From: Acidobacteriota bacterium
Lineage (GTDB): Bacteria; Acidobacteriota; Vicinamibacteria; Vicinamibacterales; UBA2999
DNA length: 64,000 nucleotides
Direction: 5' to 3'
Assembly (NCBI GenBank): GCA_963169195.1
Contig: CAUJDN010000035.1
Location: 124,001 to 188,000, forward strand
A program made the position numbers and the translations under genes. The notes beneath the pieces were generated by a model. That model was not told the origin of the DNA. It did not search any database and was given only the letters and a program-made list of their open reading frames with translations. Below, in pieces: positions 7,333 to 14,052 of this stretch (position 1 is the first letter of the stretch; the number at the start of each line of letters is the position of its first letter).

Positions 7333-10300
7333 ATGAAGCGCCTCCTCCTCTTCCTCGTCGCCGTGCTGGGCGTCACCCTCGCGCCGCAGCTGCCGGCTCA
7401 GCAAGTCGCCCTGCAGTCCCGGGACCTCTCGGGCCTGCGCCTCCGGAACATCGGCCCTGCCACCATGTCCGGCCGCATGGTGGACATGGACGTGGTCGAG
7501 TCCGACCCGTACGTCATGTACGTCGCCTCGTCCACGGGCGGCATCTTCCGGACGCGCGACAACGGGGTCATGTGGGAGCCCGTCTTCGAGAAGGAGCCCG
7601 TGCACTCGGTGGGCGACATCGCCATCTTCCAGCCCAATCCGAACATCATCTGGGTGGGGACCGGCGAGCGCGCCAACCGCCAGAGCGTCGGCTGGGGCGA
7701 TGGCGTCTACAAGACCACCGACGCCGGGAAGACCTGGTCGAACGTGGGCCTGAAGGCCAGCCGGCACATCGGCCGCATCGTCCTGCACCCGACGAACCCG
7801 GACATCGCCTACGTGGCCGCGCAGGGCTCGGTGTGGGGACCGGGCGGGGACCGCGGGCTCTACCGAACGACGGACGGCGGCCGCACGTGGACCCGCACGC
7901 TCTACGTGGACGAGGACACGGGCGCCACGGACGTGGCGATGGACTGGCGCGACCCGGGCATCCTCTACGCCGCCACCTACCAGCGGCGGCGCAGCGCCTT
8001 CGGCTTCAACGGGGGCGGCCCGGGCAGCGCGCTGTGGAAGAGCACGGACGCGGGCGCCACGTGGGCGAAGCTCACGGGCAACGGCCTGCCCGACGGCGAG
8101 TACGGGCGCATCGGCATCGCCGTCTACCGCAAGGACCCGAGCGTCGTCTACGTGAGCATCGAGCAGGGCACGCGCTACAACGCGTCCACCGCCTACATCA
8201 CCCGCAAGGGCGGCATCTACCGGAGCAACGACCGCGGCCGGACCTGGCGGTTCATGTCCGACTGGAACCCGCGGCCGATGTACGCCAGCCAGCCCGCCAT
8301 CGACCCGAACGACGATCGACGCATCTACATGATGAACAGCTACTCGTACTCGGACGACGGGGGCGAGACGTTCACCACGCCGCGGCAGACGCTGCACGGC
8401 GACGATCGCTTCGTCTGGGTGAACCCGCGGGATTCGCGCCACGTGGTGAAGCTCGACGACGGCGGCATCGGCATCTCGTACGATCGCGGCAACAAGTTCC
8501 TCTATGTCACGTCACTGCCCGTCTCGCAGTTCTACCGCCTGGCGGTGGACAACGCGCATCCCTACAACGTCTACGGCGGCCTGCAGGACAACGGCTGCTG
8601 GGTGGGCCCGAACGCGAGCTGGACGTCGAACGGCGTGCTGAACGAGCACTGGGCGCGGCTGTGCGGCGGCGACGGGTTCTTCGCGGTGCCGGATCCGAAG
8701 GACCCGCGCGTGGTCTTCTCGGCCTCGCAGTTCCTCGGGCTCCAGCGCAACGATACGCGCACGTGGCAGACACAGGACATCCGGCCCGGTGACCCGACCG
8801 GGGCCATCAGCGACCGGCGCAACTGGAACACCTGGGGGAAGCACGTGCCCGAGCAGGTGCTGGGCAACGCCATGCACCCCGCCAACTGGGACTCGCCGGT
8901 CGTGATCTCGCCGCACGACTCCGCCACCATCTATGCGGGCGCGAAGCACCTGTTCCGCTCGCGCGACCGCGGCCTCACCTGGCAGGACCTGGGCGACATG
9001 ACGAGCGGCGTGGACCGCGCCACCCTGCCGCTGATGGGCCGGCTGCCCGACGAGAACATCCTGTCCATCGACGACGGCGTGCCGTACTATCCGGGCACGA
9101 CGGCGATCGCCGAGTCGCCGCGGCGGCGCGGCGTGCTCTACGTCGGCACCGACGACGGGAAGTTCCGCATTTCGATGGACGACGGCAAGGCGTTCGAGAG
9201 TGCGGAGTCGCGGTTCCCGGGCCTCCCGGCTTCGTCGTGGTTCGGGGGCATCGAGGCCTCGCGTCACGCGGACGGGACGGTCTACGTGAGCGTGGACAAC
9301 CACCGGAGCAACGACTTCAGGAACTACGTGTTCAAGTCCACGGACTTCGGCAGGACGTTCACGTCCATCGTGGGCGACCTGCCGTCGGAGCGCGTGGCGC
9401 GCACCATCCGCGAGGATCCACGGAGCCCGAACCTGCTCTACCTCGGCACCGAGCTGGGCCTCTTCATCAGCGTGAACGGCGGGCAGAACTGGGTGGAGCT
9501 GAAGAACAACATGCCGACGCTCCCCTTCAACGACCTGACCATCCACACGCGTGACAACGATCTGGTGCTCGCCTCGCACGGGCGTGGCATCTGGATCCTC
9601 GACCAGCTGACGGCGCTCCAGGGCCTGACGCCGGCGGCGCTCGGCAGCGACGCCCACCTCTTCCCCATCGACCCGGCGGAGCAGATTCGCTACACGAACC
9701 TCAAGGCGCACGCCGGCGACATGCTGTTCCGCGGGGAGAACCCGCCAAACGGCGCCATCATCGACTACTGGCTGGCGAATCCCACGAGCGAGGTGGCCCT
9801 CTCTGTGCACGACTCGTCAGGCACGCTGGTGCAGACGCTCACCCCGGCACGCGGGCGTGGCGTGAACCGCGTGGTGTGGAACCTGCGCCACGCGGACCTG
9901 CCGGTCCGGGCGGGTGGATTCGGCGACGACGACGGGCCGCGCACGAACCTCGCGGGTCCGTACGTGACACCGGGCATCTACACCGTGCGGCTCGTCTCCG
10001 GCAGCCGGACGCTGGAGCAGAAGGTCGAGGTGAAGGACGACCCGCGCATCGACGCACCGGCCCCGGACCGCAAGGAGTGGTCGGACTTCCAGCTCGCGGT
10101 CGCCGGCGCCATCCGCCAGTTCGCGCCGGTCGCCGACAAGGTGCAGAAGGCGCCCGCCGGCGACGCGCAGATGACGGACCTCAAGCGCCAGGCGCGCGAG
10201 CTGATGTCGCGCCTCACGCGGCTCTACGGCGAAACCGGCCGCTGGGCGGGCCGGCCGACGGTGGACCAGCTGGGTGAGTTCAGGTTCTATCAGCAGGCTG

Positions 10301-10335
10301 TGGAGAGGTTGACGGCCGCCGCCGGTGGAATCTGA
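7333..10335 (+). CDS. Exported BNR/VPS10-type beta-propeller protein
   Basis: About 1000 residues. The signal peptide MKRLLLFLVAVLGVTLAPQLPAQQ sets the start at 7333. The body contains repeated Asp-box/BNR motifs, including STGGIFRTRDNGVMWEPV, YKTTDAGKTWSNV, YRTTDGGRTWTRT, WKSTDAGATWAKL, YRSNDRGRTWRFM, FRSRDRGLTWQDL and FKSTDFGRTFTSI. This pattern is typical of sortilin/VPS10-like or glycosyl-hydrolase-related propellers common in Acidobacteriota. The C-terminal 200 residues have an Ig-like stretch (SSGTLVQTLTPARGRGVNRVVWNLRHADLPVRAGG) and a helical tail. No catalytic motif can be assigned; binding or scaffold roles are possible. It stands alone between the kinase and the M24 peptidase. Confidence 0.87.
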   Translation: MKRLLLFLVAVLGVTLAPQLPAQQVALQSRDLSGLRLRNIGPATMSGRMVDMDVVESDPYVMYVASSTGGIFRTRDNGVMWEPVFEKEPVHSVGDIAIFQPNPNIIWVGTGERANRQSVGWGDGVYKTTDAGKTWSNVGLKASRHIGRIVLHPTNPDIAYVAAQGSVWGPGGDRGLYRTTDGGRTWTRTLYVDEDTGATDVAMDWRDPGILYAATYQRRRSAFGFNGGGPGSALWKSTDAGATWAKLTGNGLPDGEYGRIGIAVYRKDPSVVYVSIEQGTRYNASTAYITRKGGIYRSNDRGRTWRFMSDWNPRPMYASQPAIDPNDDRRIYMMNSYSYSDDGGETFTTPRQTLHGDDRFVWVNPRDSRHVVKLDDGGIGISYDRGNKFLYVTSLPVSQFYRLAVDNAHPYNVYGGLQDNGCWVGPNASWTSNGVLNEHWARLCGGDGFFAVPDPKDPRVVFSASQFLGLQRNDTRTWQTQDIRPGDPTGAISDRRNWNTWGKHVPEQVLGNAMHPANWDSPVVISPHDSATIYAGAKHLFRSRDRGLTWQDLGDMTSGVDRATLPLMGRLPDENILSIDDGVPYYPGTTAIAESPRRRGVLYVGTDDGKFRISMDDGKAFESAESRFPGLPASSWFGGIEASRHADGTVYVSVDNHRSNDFRNYVFKSTDFGRTFTSIVGDLPSERVARTIREDPRSPNLLYLGTELGLFISVNGGQNWVELKNNMPTLPFNDLTIHTRDNDLVLASHGRGIWILDQLTALQGLTPAALGSDAHLFPIDPAEQIRYTNLKAHAGDMLFRGENPPNGAIIDYWLANPTSEVALSVHDSSGTLVQTLTPARGRGVNRVVWNLRHADLPVRAGGFGDDDGPRTNLAGPYVTPGIYTVRLVSGSRTLEQKVEVKDDPRIDAPAPDRKEWSDFQLAVAGAIRQFAPVADKVQKAPAGDAQMTDLKRQARELMSRLTRLYGETGRWAGRPTVDQLGEFRFYQQAVERLTAAAGGI

Positions 10336-10350
10336 GCCCTGCCCAGCGGC

Positions 10351-10390
10351 TGCGGACAGGTGCGGGCGTGTGCGGACAGGTGCGGGCGGG
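10351..10390. repeat. 20-bp tandem duplication in the 3' intergenic region
   Basis: Two adjacent 20-bp copies (10351-10370 and 10371-10390), nearly identical, of TGCGGACAGGTGCGGGCG plus two bases. They lie in the 167-bp gap between the propeller and M24 genes. A second local repetition of CATCTGCG follows at about 10451-10470. No ORF is supported in this gap. Confidence 0.85.
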
Positions 10391-10489
10391 TGCCCCAGCG
10401 GGGAGGAACCCGCCACGTGCCTGACCGGCCCGTCCTGACCCTGCCAGCGTCATCTGCGCCATCTGCGGTCCGCCCTGCGCCATCAGCGT

Positions 10490-10495
10490 TACACT
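10490..10495 (+). promoter_or_regulatory. Putative -10 (TACACT), leaderless geometry
   Basis: TACACT ends 7 nt before ATG 10503 in the context GCGTTACACTCGACGTC. No Shine-Dalgarno is present before the start. Confidence 0.45.
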
Positions 10496-10502
10496 CGACG
10501 TC

Positions 10503-11846
10503 ATGACTGCTGCGAAGCATCTCCTCCTGGCCGCCGCCACCACTGCAGCCATCGCCGTTGGCGAGGTCCGCCCGTCTGCCCAATCACGGGGCTCCTATCC
10601 CGACCCCGCCGTCCGCGTCCTCACCCATCGCGAGCAGAACGAGCTGGTCACGCCCTGGATCAAGAAGCGGTTCGACACGCTGCTGCCGGGGCTCATGGCG
10701 CGCGAGGGCATCGACATGTGGATCATTCCCACACGCGAGTACAACGAGGATCCCGTATTCGCGTCGATGTCGCCGCTCACCTACTTCGCGTCGAGGCGGC
10801 GCACGATCCTCGTCTTCTACAACCCCGGCGGCGGCAGGCCCGTGGAGCGCTACTCCATCGGCCGCTTCGACTACGACAGGATCTACACACCCATCCCCAC
10901 CAGCAACGACGGGCAGCACGCGGGCCTCCGCACGCTGGTCGAGGAGAAGCAGCCGAAGGTGATCGGCATCAACGAGTCGGACGCCTGGAACCACGCCGAC
11001 GGCCTCACCGCCAACGAGAAGCGGCGCCTCCTCGACGCCCTGGGCCCCACCTATGCGGCGCGCGTGAAGTCGGCGGAGATGCTCGCCGTCGGCTGGCTCG
11101 AAGTGAAGCTCCCCGAGGAGCTCGAGGCCTACCGGCACGCCATGAAGGCGGCGCACATGGTCATCCGCGAGGCGTTCTCGAACACGGTGATCACCCCGGG
11201 CACGACCACGTCACAGGACGTCGTGTGGTGGATGCGCCAGCGCGTTGCGGAGCTCGGCCTGGGCTCCTGGTTCCAGCCGTCCATCAACATCGCGCGCCGG
11301 GGCGAGAAGGGCACCCTCCAGGGGGTCATCCAGCCAGGCGACATGCTCCACACCGACTTCGGCATCGTCTACATGGGTTTCTCCACCGACACGCAGCACA
11401 ACGCCTACGTTTTGCGTCCCGGCGAGACCGACGCGCCGCAGGGCCTGAAGGACGGCCTGAAGGCCGCGAACCGGCTGCAGGACCTGACGATGCAGTACGC
11501 GCGGGTGGAGCGGACGGGGAACGAGGCGCTGGCCGACGCGCTGGCACACGCGAAGAAGGAAGGGCTCGTGCCTTCCATCTACTGCCACGCGATCGGGTAT
11601 CACGGCCACGGCGCCGGCCCGCCCATCGGCATGTCCGACTACCAGTCCGGCGTCCCCGTGCGCGGGGACTACGTCTTCCGTCCGAGCACGTGGCATTCCA
11701 TCGAGCTCAACGCCACGCACCCCGTGCCCGAGTGGAACAACCAGCCCGTGCGCTTCGCCCTCGAGGAGGACGCGGCGCTCATGCCGGATGGGAAGTGGGA
11801 CTGGATCGACGGGCGGCAGACGGAGTTTTACCTGATAAGGCCTTGA
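10503..11846 (+). CDS. Exported M24-family metallopeptidase (Xaa-Pro aminopeptidase-like)
   Basis: 447 residues. The N-terminus MTAAKHLLLAAATTAAIAVGEVRPSAQS is a signal peptide. The middle holds a creatinase-type N-terminal domain (about 40-200). The C-terminal pita-bread domain has the expected two-metal ligand order: Asp in MLHTDFGIVYMGF (about 284), Asp in STDTQHNAYV (about 294), His in AIGYHGHGAGPPIG (about 365-368), Glu in HSIELNATH (about 401) and Glu in FALEEDAAL (about 420). Enzymes of this family remove an N-terminal residue before proline, or act on creatine-like substrates. Substrate here is unknown. It converges with the CcmH-like gene over an inverted repeat. Confidence 0.88.
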   Translation: MTAAKHLLLAAATTAAIAVGEVRPSAQSRGSYPDPAVRVLTHREQNELVTPWIKKRFDTLLPGLMAREGIDMWIIPTREYNEDPVFASMSPLTYFASRRRTILVFYNPGGGRPVERYSIGRFDYDRIYTPIPTSNDGQHAGLRTLVEEKQPKVIGINESDAWNHADGLTANEKRRLLDALGPTYAARVKSAEMLAVGWLEVKLPEELEAYRHAMKAAHMVIREAFSNTVITPGTTTSQDVVWWMRQRVAELGLGSWFQPSINIARRGEKGTLQGVIQPGDMLHTDFGIVYMGFSTDTQHNAYVLRPGETDAPQGLKDGLKAANRLQDLTMQYARVERTGNEALADALAHAKKEGLVPSIYCHAIGYHGHGAGPPIGMSDYQSGVPVRGDYVFRPSTWHSIELNATHPVPEWNNQPVRFALEEDAALMPDGKWDWIDGRQTEFYLIRP

Positions 11847-11941
11847 GGTCTTGGGGTCTTGAGGCCCTGGCAGGCGTGTCTCCTGGCGCGGCCGTCGAGC
11901 GCTGAAAGATCCACCTCCCAAGACCTCAAGACCCCAAGACC
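11847..11941. terminator. 18-bp perfect inverted repeat between convergent genes
   Basis: GGTCTTGGGGTCTTGAGG (11847-11864) pairs exactly with CCTCAAGACCCCAAGACC (11924-11941) across a 59-nt loop. The left arm starts one base after the stop codon of the M24 gene. It could act as a two-way terminator for the convergent M24 and CcmH-like genes, although there is no T-run. Confidence 0.5.
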
Positions 11942-11959
11942 CCAAGACCCCAAGACCCC
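11928..11959. repeat. 8-bp tandem repeat (CAAGACCC)n
   Basis: Four head-to-tail copies of CAAGACCC directly 3' of the CcmH-like gene. The same word, inverted, lies at the other gene's stop codon, so the two arrays form the dyad described separately. Confidence 0.85.
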
Positions 11960-11966
11960 ACAACTC

Positions 11967-12470
11967 TCAGTCCAGCGCCGCCAGCTCCTCGTCCAGCCGC
12001 TCGCGGACGGCGGGGGTCTCGGCGCCGCCAGGCATCTCCGCGCCCTGCCCGCGCGTCATCCGCCGCACGAGCCACGCCAGCACGCCCGCCGCCAGCGCCG
12101 CGAGCAGGAACGGCACACCCCAGACCACCCGGCCGATGGGCGTGTCCGACGGGTCGGACAGCAGCTCGGTGCCGTACTGCGCCACCAGCGCATCGACGAT
12201 GGCCTCGCGGCTCTCGCCTCGCTCGAGGCGCGCCTGGATGTCCTTGCGCAGTTCGAAGGCGTTCGGCGACGGGCAGTCGGCCAGGGTGAGGCCCGGGCAG
12301 AAGGGGCTCATCACCTCGCGGAAGAGCACCTGCGCCTCGGCCTGGGCGGCCTCCTTGTCACCGGAGGGCGGCGCCTGCGCCAGCGCCGGGCCGGCGGCCA
12401 GCAGTGTGACGGCGATGGCCAGCGACCAGGGCAGCGAGCGCAGCGCAGCGGGAATCCGCGGACGGGTCAT
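11967..12470 (-). CDS. ccmH: CcmH-like cytochrome c maturation protein, variant cysteine motif
   Basis: 167 residues. Signal peptide (PWSLAIAVTLLAAGPALAQA), a CcmH-like periplasmic domain, then one membrane segment near the C-terminus (VWGVPFLLAALAAGVLAWLVRR). CcmH proteins hold apocytochrome c thiols reduced through an LRCxxC motif. Here the corresponding place reads MSPFCPGLTLADCPSP, so the two cysteines are separated by seven residues. The following helix (LRKDIQARLERGESREAIVDALVAQYG) fits the family well. It lies 76 nt downstream of the SCO1 gene on the same strand. The cluster suggests work on haem-copper oxidase or cytochrome c assembly. Confidence 0.78.
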   Translation of the reverse strand: MTRPRIPAALRSLPWSLAIAVTLLAAGPALAQAPPSGDKEAAQAEAQVLFREVMSPFCPGLTLADCPSPNAFELRKDIQARLERGESREAIVDALVAQYGTELLSDPSDTPIGRVVWGVPFLLAALAAGVLAWLVRRMTRGQGAEMPGGAETPAVRERLDEELAALD

Positions 12471-12546
12471 ACACCACCACCTGCGTCCAGTGTGCGCCCG
12501 CGCGGGCCGCCAGGGGGTGCGGTGAATCGTCGCAGGCGCCCGGATG

Positions 12547-13155
12547 TCACGCCGCCGCCAGCAGGGCCCGGATTTCCTTCACGACGGTGTCCACGCTGGC
12601 CTCGTAGTCGATGAGCACCCGCGTCTGGCCATTCGCATCCAGGCCGAACACCGAGACGGTGTGCGACATCAGGTAGCCTGCCGCGGTCTTGTCCGCCGTC
12701 TTCTCGAAGTGCGCGGCGAATTGTCGCGCCACTTTCGCCGTGTCTTCGGGCGTCCCCGTGAGCCCGATGGCGTCCACGCCGAAGTAGGTGAGGTGCTCTT
12801 TCATCACGGCCGGGGTATCGCGCTCGGGATCGATGCTGATGTACACCGCCTTCACCCGCGCGCGCTCGTCTGGCGCGAGTCGTGAGTAGGCCGAGCTCAG
12901 CTTGGAGAGTGTCGTGGGGCAGGCATCCGGGCACATGGTGTAGCCGAAGAAGATCAGCACGACCTTGCCCCTCAGCGACGACAGCGTGAAGGGCCTGGCG
13001 TCCTGGTCGATCAGGGTGAAATCGCCGCCGATGGGCAGGACCGGCAGTTCGGCGCTGGCTGCCCCGCCTGTCCCCGCCGGCGCACCGCGCTCGCCGCCGG
13101 GCGCGCACGCCGCCATCCACAGCACCAGGGCCGTCACGAGCAGGCGCATCGTCAT
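12547..13155 (-). CDS. SCO1/SenC copper-insertion lipoprotein
   Basis: 202 residues. The N-terminus has a lipobox-like site (LVLWMAAC, Cys17). The thioredoxin-like fold carries the copper ligands CPDAC (Cys75, Cys79) and a His in MSHTVSVFG (His165). SCO proteins deliver copper to the CuA centre of cytochrome c oxidase subunit II or act as thiol reductants. The start codon overlaps the stop of the PCuAC gene (ATGA, 13152-13155), so translation is coupled. Order on the minus strand is cytochrome c, PCuAC, SCO1, CcmH-like. An alternative ATG is at 13149. Confidence 0.93.
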   Translation of the reverse strand: MTMRLLVTALVLWMAACAPGGERGAPAGTGGAASAELPVLPIGGDFTLIDQDARPFTLSSLRGKVVLIFFGYTMCPDACPTTLSKLSSAYSRLAPDERARVKAVYISIDPERDTPAVMKEHLTYFGVDAIGLTGTPEDTAKVARQFAAHFEKTADKTAAGYLMSHTVSVFGLDANGQTRVLIDYEASVDTVVKEIRALLAAA

Positions 13156-13595
13156 GGCTGCATCCGGAACTTCCTGACCGCCGCGGTCACATGGATGGAG
13201 CCACCCGTGTCGGTCGTCAGTGCCAGGTTCACCGTCTCGCCCTCCTTCAGGGGCCTCTTCAGCTCGAAGAGCATCAGGTGCAGCCCGCCGGGCTTCAGCT
13301 CCACCTTGCCCTTCGCGGGCACCGCGATGCTCTTCACCGGCGCCATCTTCATCATGTCGCCGCTCCGCACCATCTCGTGCAGCTCGACGATGCCTGCGGC
13401 ATCGGACGTCGCGCCGACGATCTGCACGTCGGAGGCGCCCGGGTTCTCGATGACGACGAAGGCGGCGGTGACCGTGCGGCCGGGCACGGGCTCGCGCACC
13501 CAGGCGCCGGAGGCCGTGAGCGGCGCCTGCGCCTCGGCCACGCCGAGGCCGGCGACGAGCACGGCCGCGGCCGCACCACTAATGAGTCGGAACAT
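13152..13595 (-). CDS. PCuAC-type periplasmic copper chaperone
   Basis: 147 residues. Signal peptide MFRLISGAAAAVLVAGLGVAEA. The copper site is complete: HEM (His73, Met75), Met84 and HLM (His106, Met108), with 21 residues between Met84 and His106 as in the family consensus. PCuAC passes Cu(I) to cytochrome oxidase CuA sites, often together with SCO1, which is the next gene. It overlaps the upstream cytochrome gene by 17 nt and the SCO1 gene by 4 nt. Compare the degenerate paralogue at 54.6-55.1 kb. Confidence 0.93.
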   Translation of the reverse strand: MFRLISGAAAAVLVAGLGVAEAQAPLTASGAWVREPVPGRTVTAAFVVIENPGASDVQIVGATSDAAGIVELHEMVRSGDMMKMAPVKSIAVPAKGKVELKPGGLHLMLFELKRPLKEGETVNLALTTDTGGSIHVTAAVRKFRMQP

Positions 13596-13974
13596 GGCCA
13601 GCTCCAGGGGAAGAGGACTCTCGGAGGGAAATCACGTAGCGCGCGATGAGGTAGCGCTCGCGGTCGGACAGGTGGAAATACGACTGCATCTGCCCGCCGT
13701 CGCGGGTGAGGCCCGTCGCGAGCGTGTTGGCGATGGACGAGGGATCCGTGCCGTTCTTGAACGCCTCCGCGTCGCGGAAGTCGCGCGGGGGCGGGTTGAG
13801 CGTCGCGGCCACGGGACCATCACCCCGGCCCTGCATGCCGTGGCACGTGCCGCACCCGTTGGCCGCGTAGAGCCGGCGGCCCCGGTCGATCTCCTCGGAG
13901 AGCTGCTGAGGCCGGTTGTCCTGGCACGCGGCGGCCAGCACGGCCATGAGCACGAGTACCGCACGAACGGGCAT
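13579..13974 (-). CDS. Small c-type cytochrome lipoprotein
   Basis: 131 residues. The N-terminus ends in a lipobox-like AVLAAAC (Cys17). A single haem c site CGTCH (Cys41, Cys44, His45) lies in the usual YAANGCGTCHGMQGRGDGP setting, and the likely axial Met is in GGQMQSYFHLSD. It resembles mono-haem cytochromes that feed oxidases. First gene of the copper/cytochrome operon, with a putative leaderless promoter. It is divergent from the DUF5916 gene at 14053. Confidence 0.9.
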   Translation of the reverse strand: MPVRAVLVLMAVLAAACQDNRPQQLSEEIDRGRRLYAANGCGTCHGMQGRGDGPVAATLNPPPRDFRDAEAFKNGTDPSSIANTLATGLTRDGGQMQSYFHLSDRERYLIARYVISLRESSSPGAGHVPTH

Positions 13975-13980
13975 GCGATC

Positions 13981-13986
13981 AGCCTA
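13981..13986 (-). promoter_or_regulatory. Putative -10 (TAGGCT), leaderless geometry
   Basis: On the minus strand TAGGCT (13986 to 13981), in the context CTGTTAGGCTGATCGC, ends 6 nt before ATG 13974. Confidence 0.4.
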
Positions 13987-14039
13987 ACAGGGCCGGGCCG
14001 GCCGGACATGCGGCAAATCGCCGCACGGACAGGATCGCA

Positions 14040-14045
14040 TAGAAT
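14040..14045 (+). promoter_or_regulatory. Putative -10 (TAGAAT), leaderless geometry
   Basis: TAGAAT ends 7 nt before TTG 14053, in the context GCATAGAATTCTCCTG. This supports TTG 14053 as the start of the DUF5916 gene in preference to ATG 14008. Confidence 0.35.
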
Positions 14046-14052
14046 TCTCCTG

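Noticed and set aside
4800-7376. A very long open frame on the minus strand across the sigma and kinase genes
   Set aside because: Its product is Arg/Gly/Ala-rich with no domain pattern. It mirrors the kinase, whose motifs are unmistakable. Long antisense frames are expected at this GC content.
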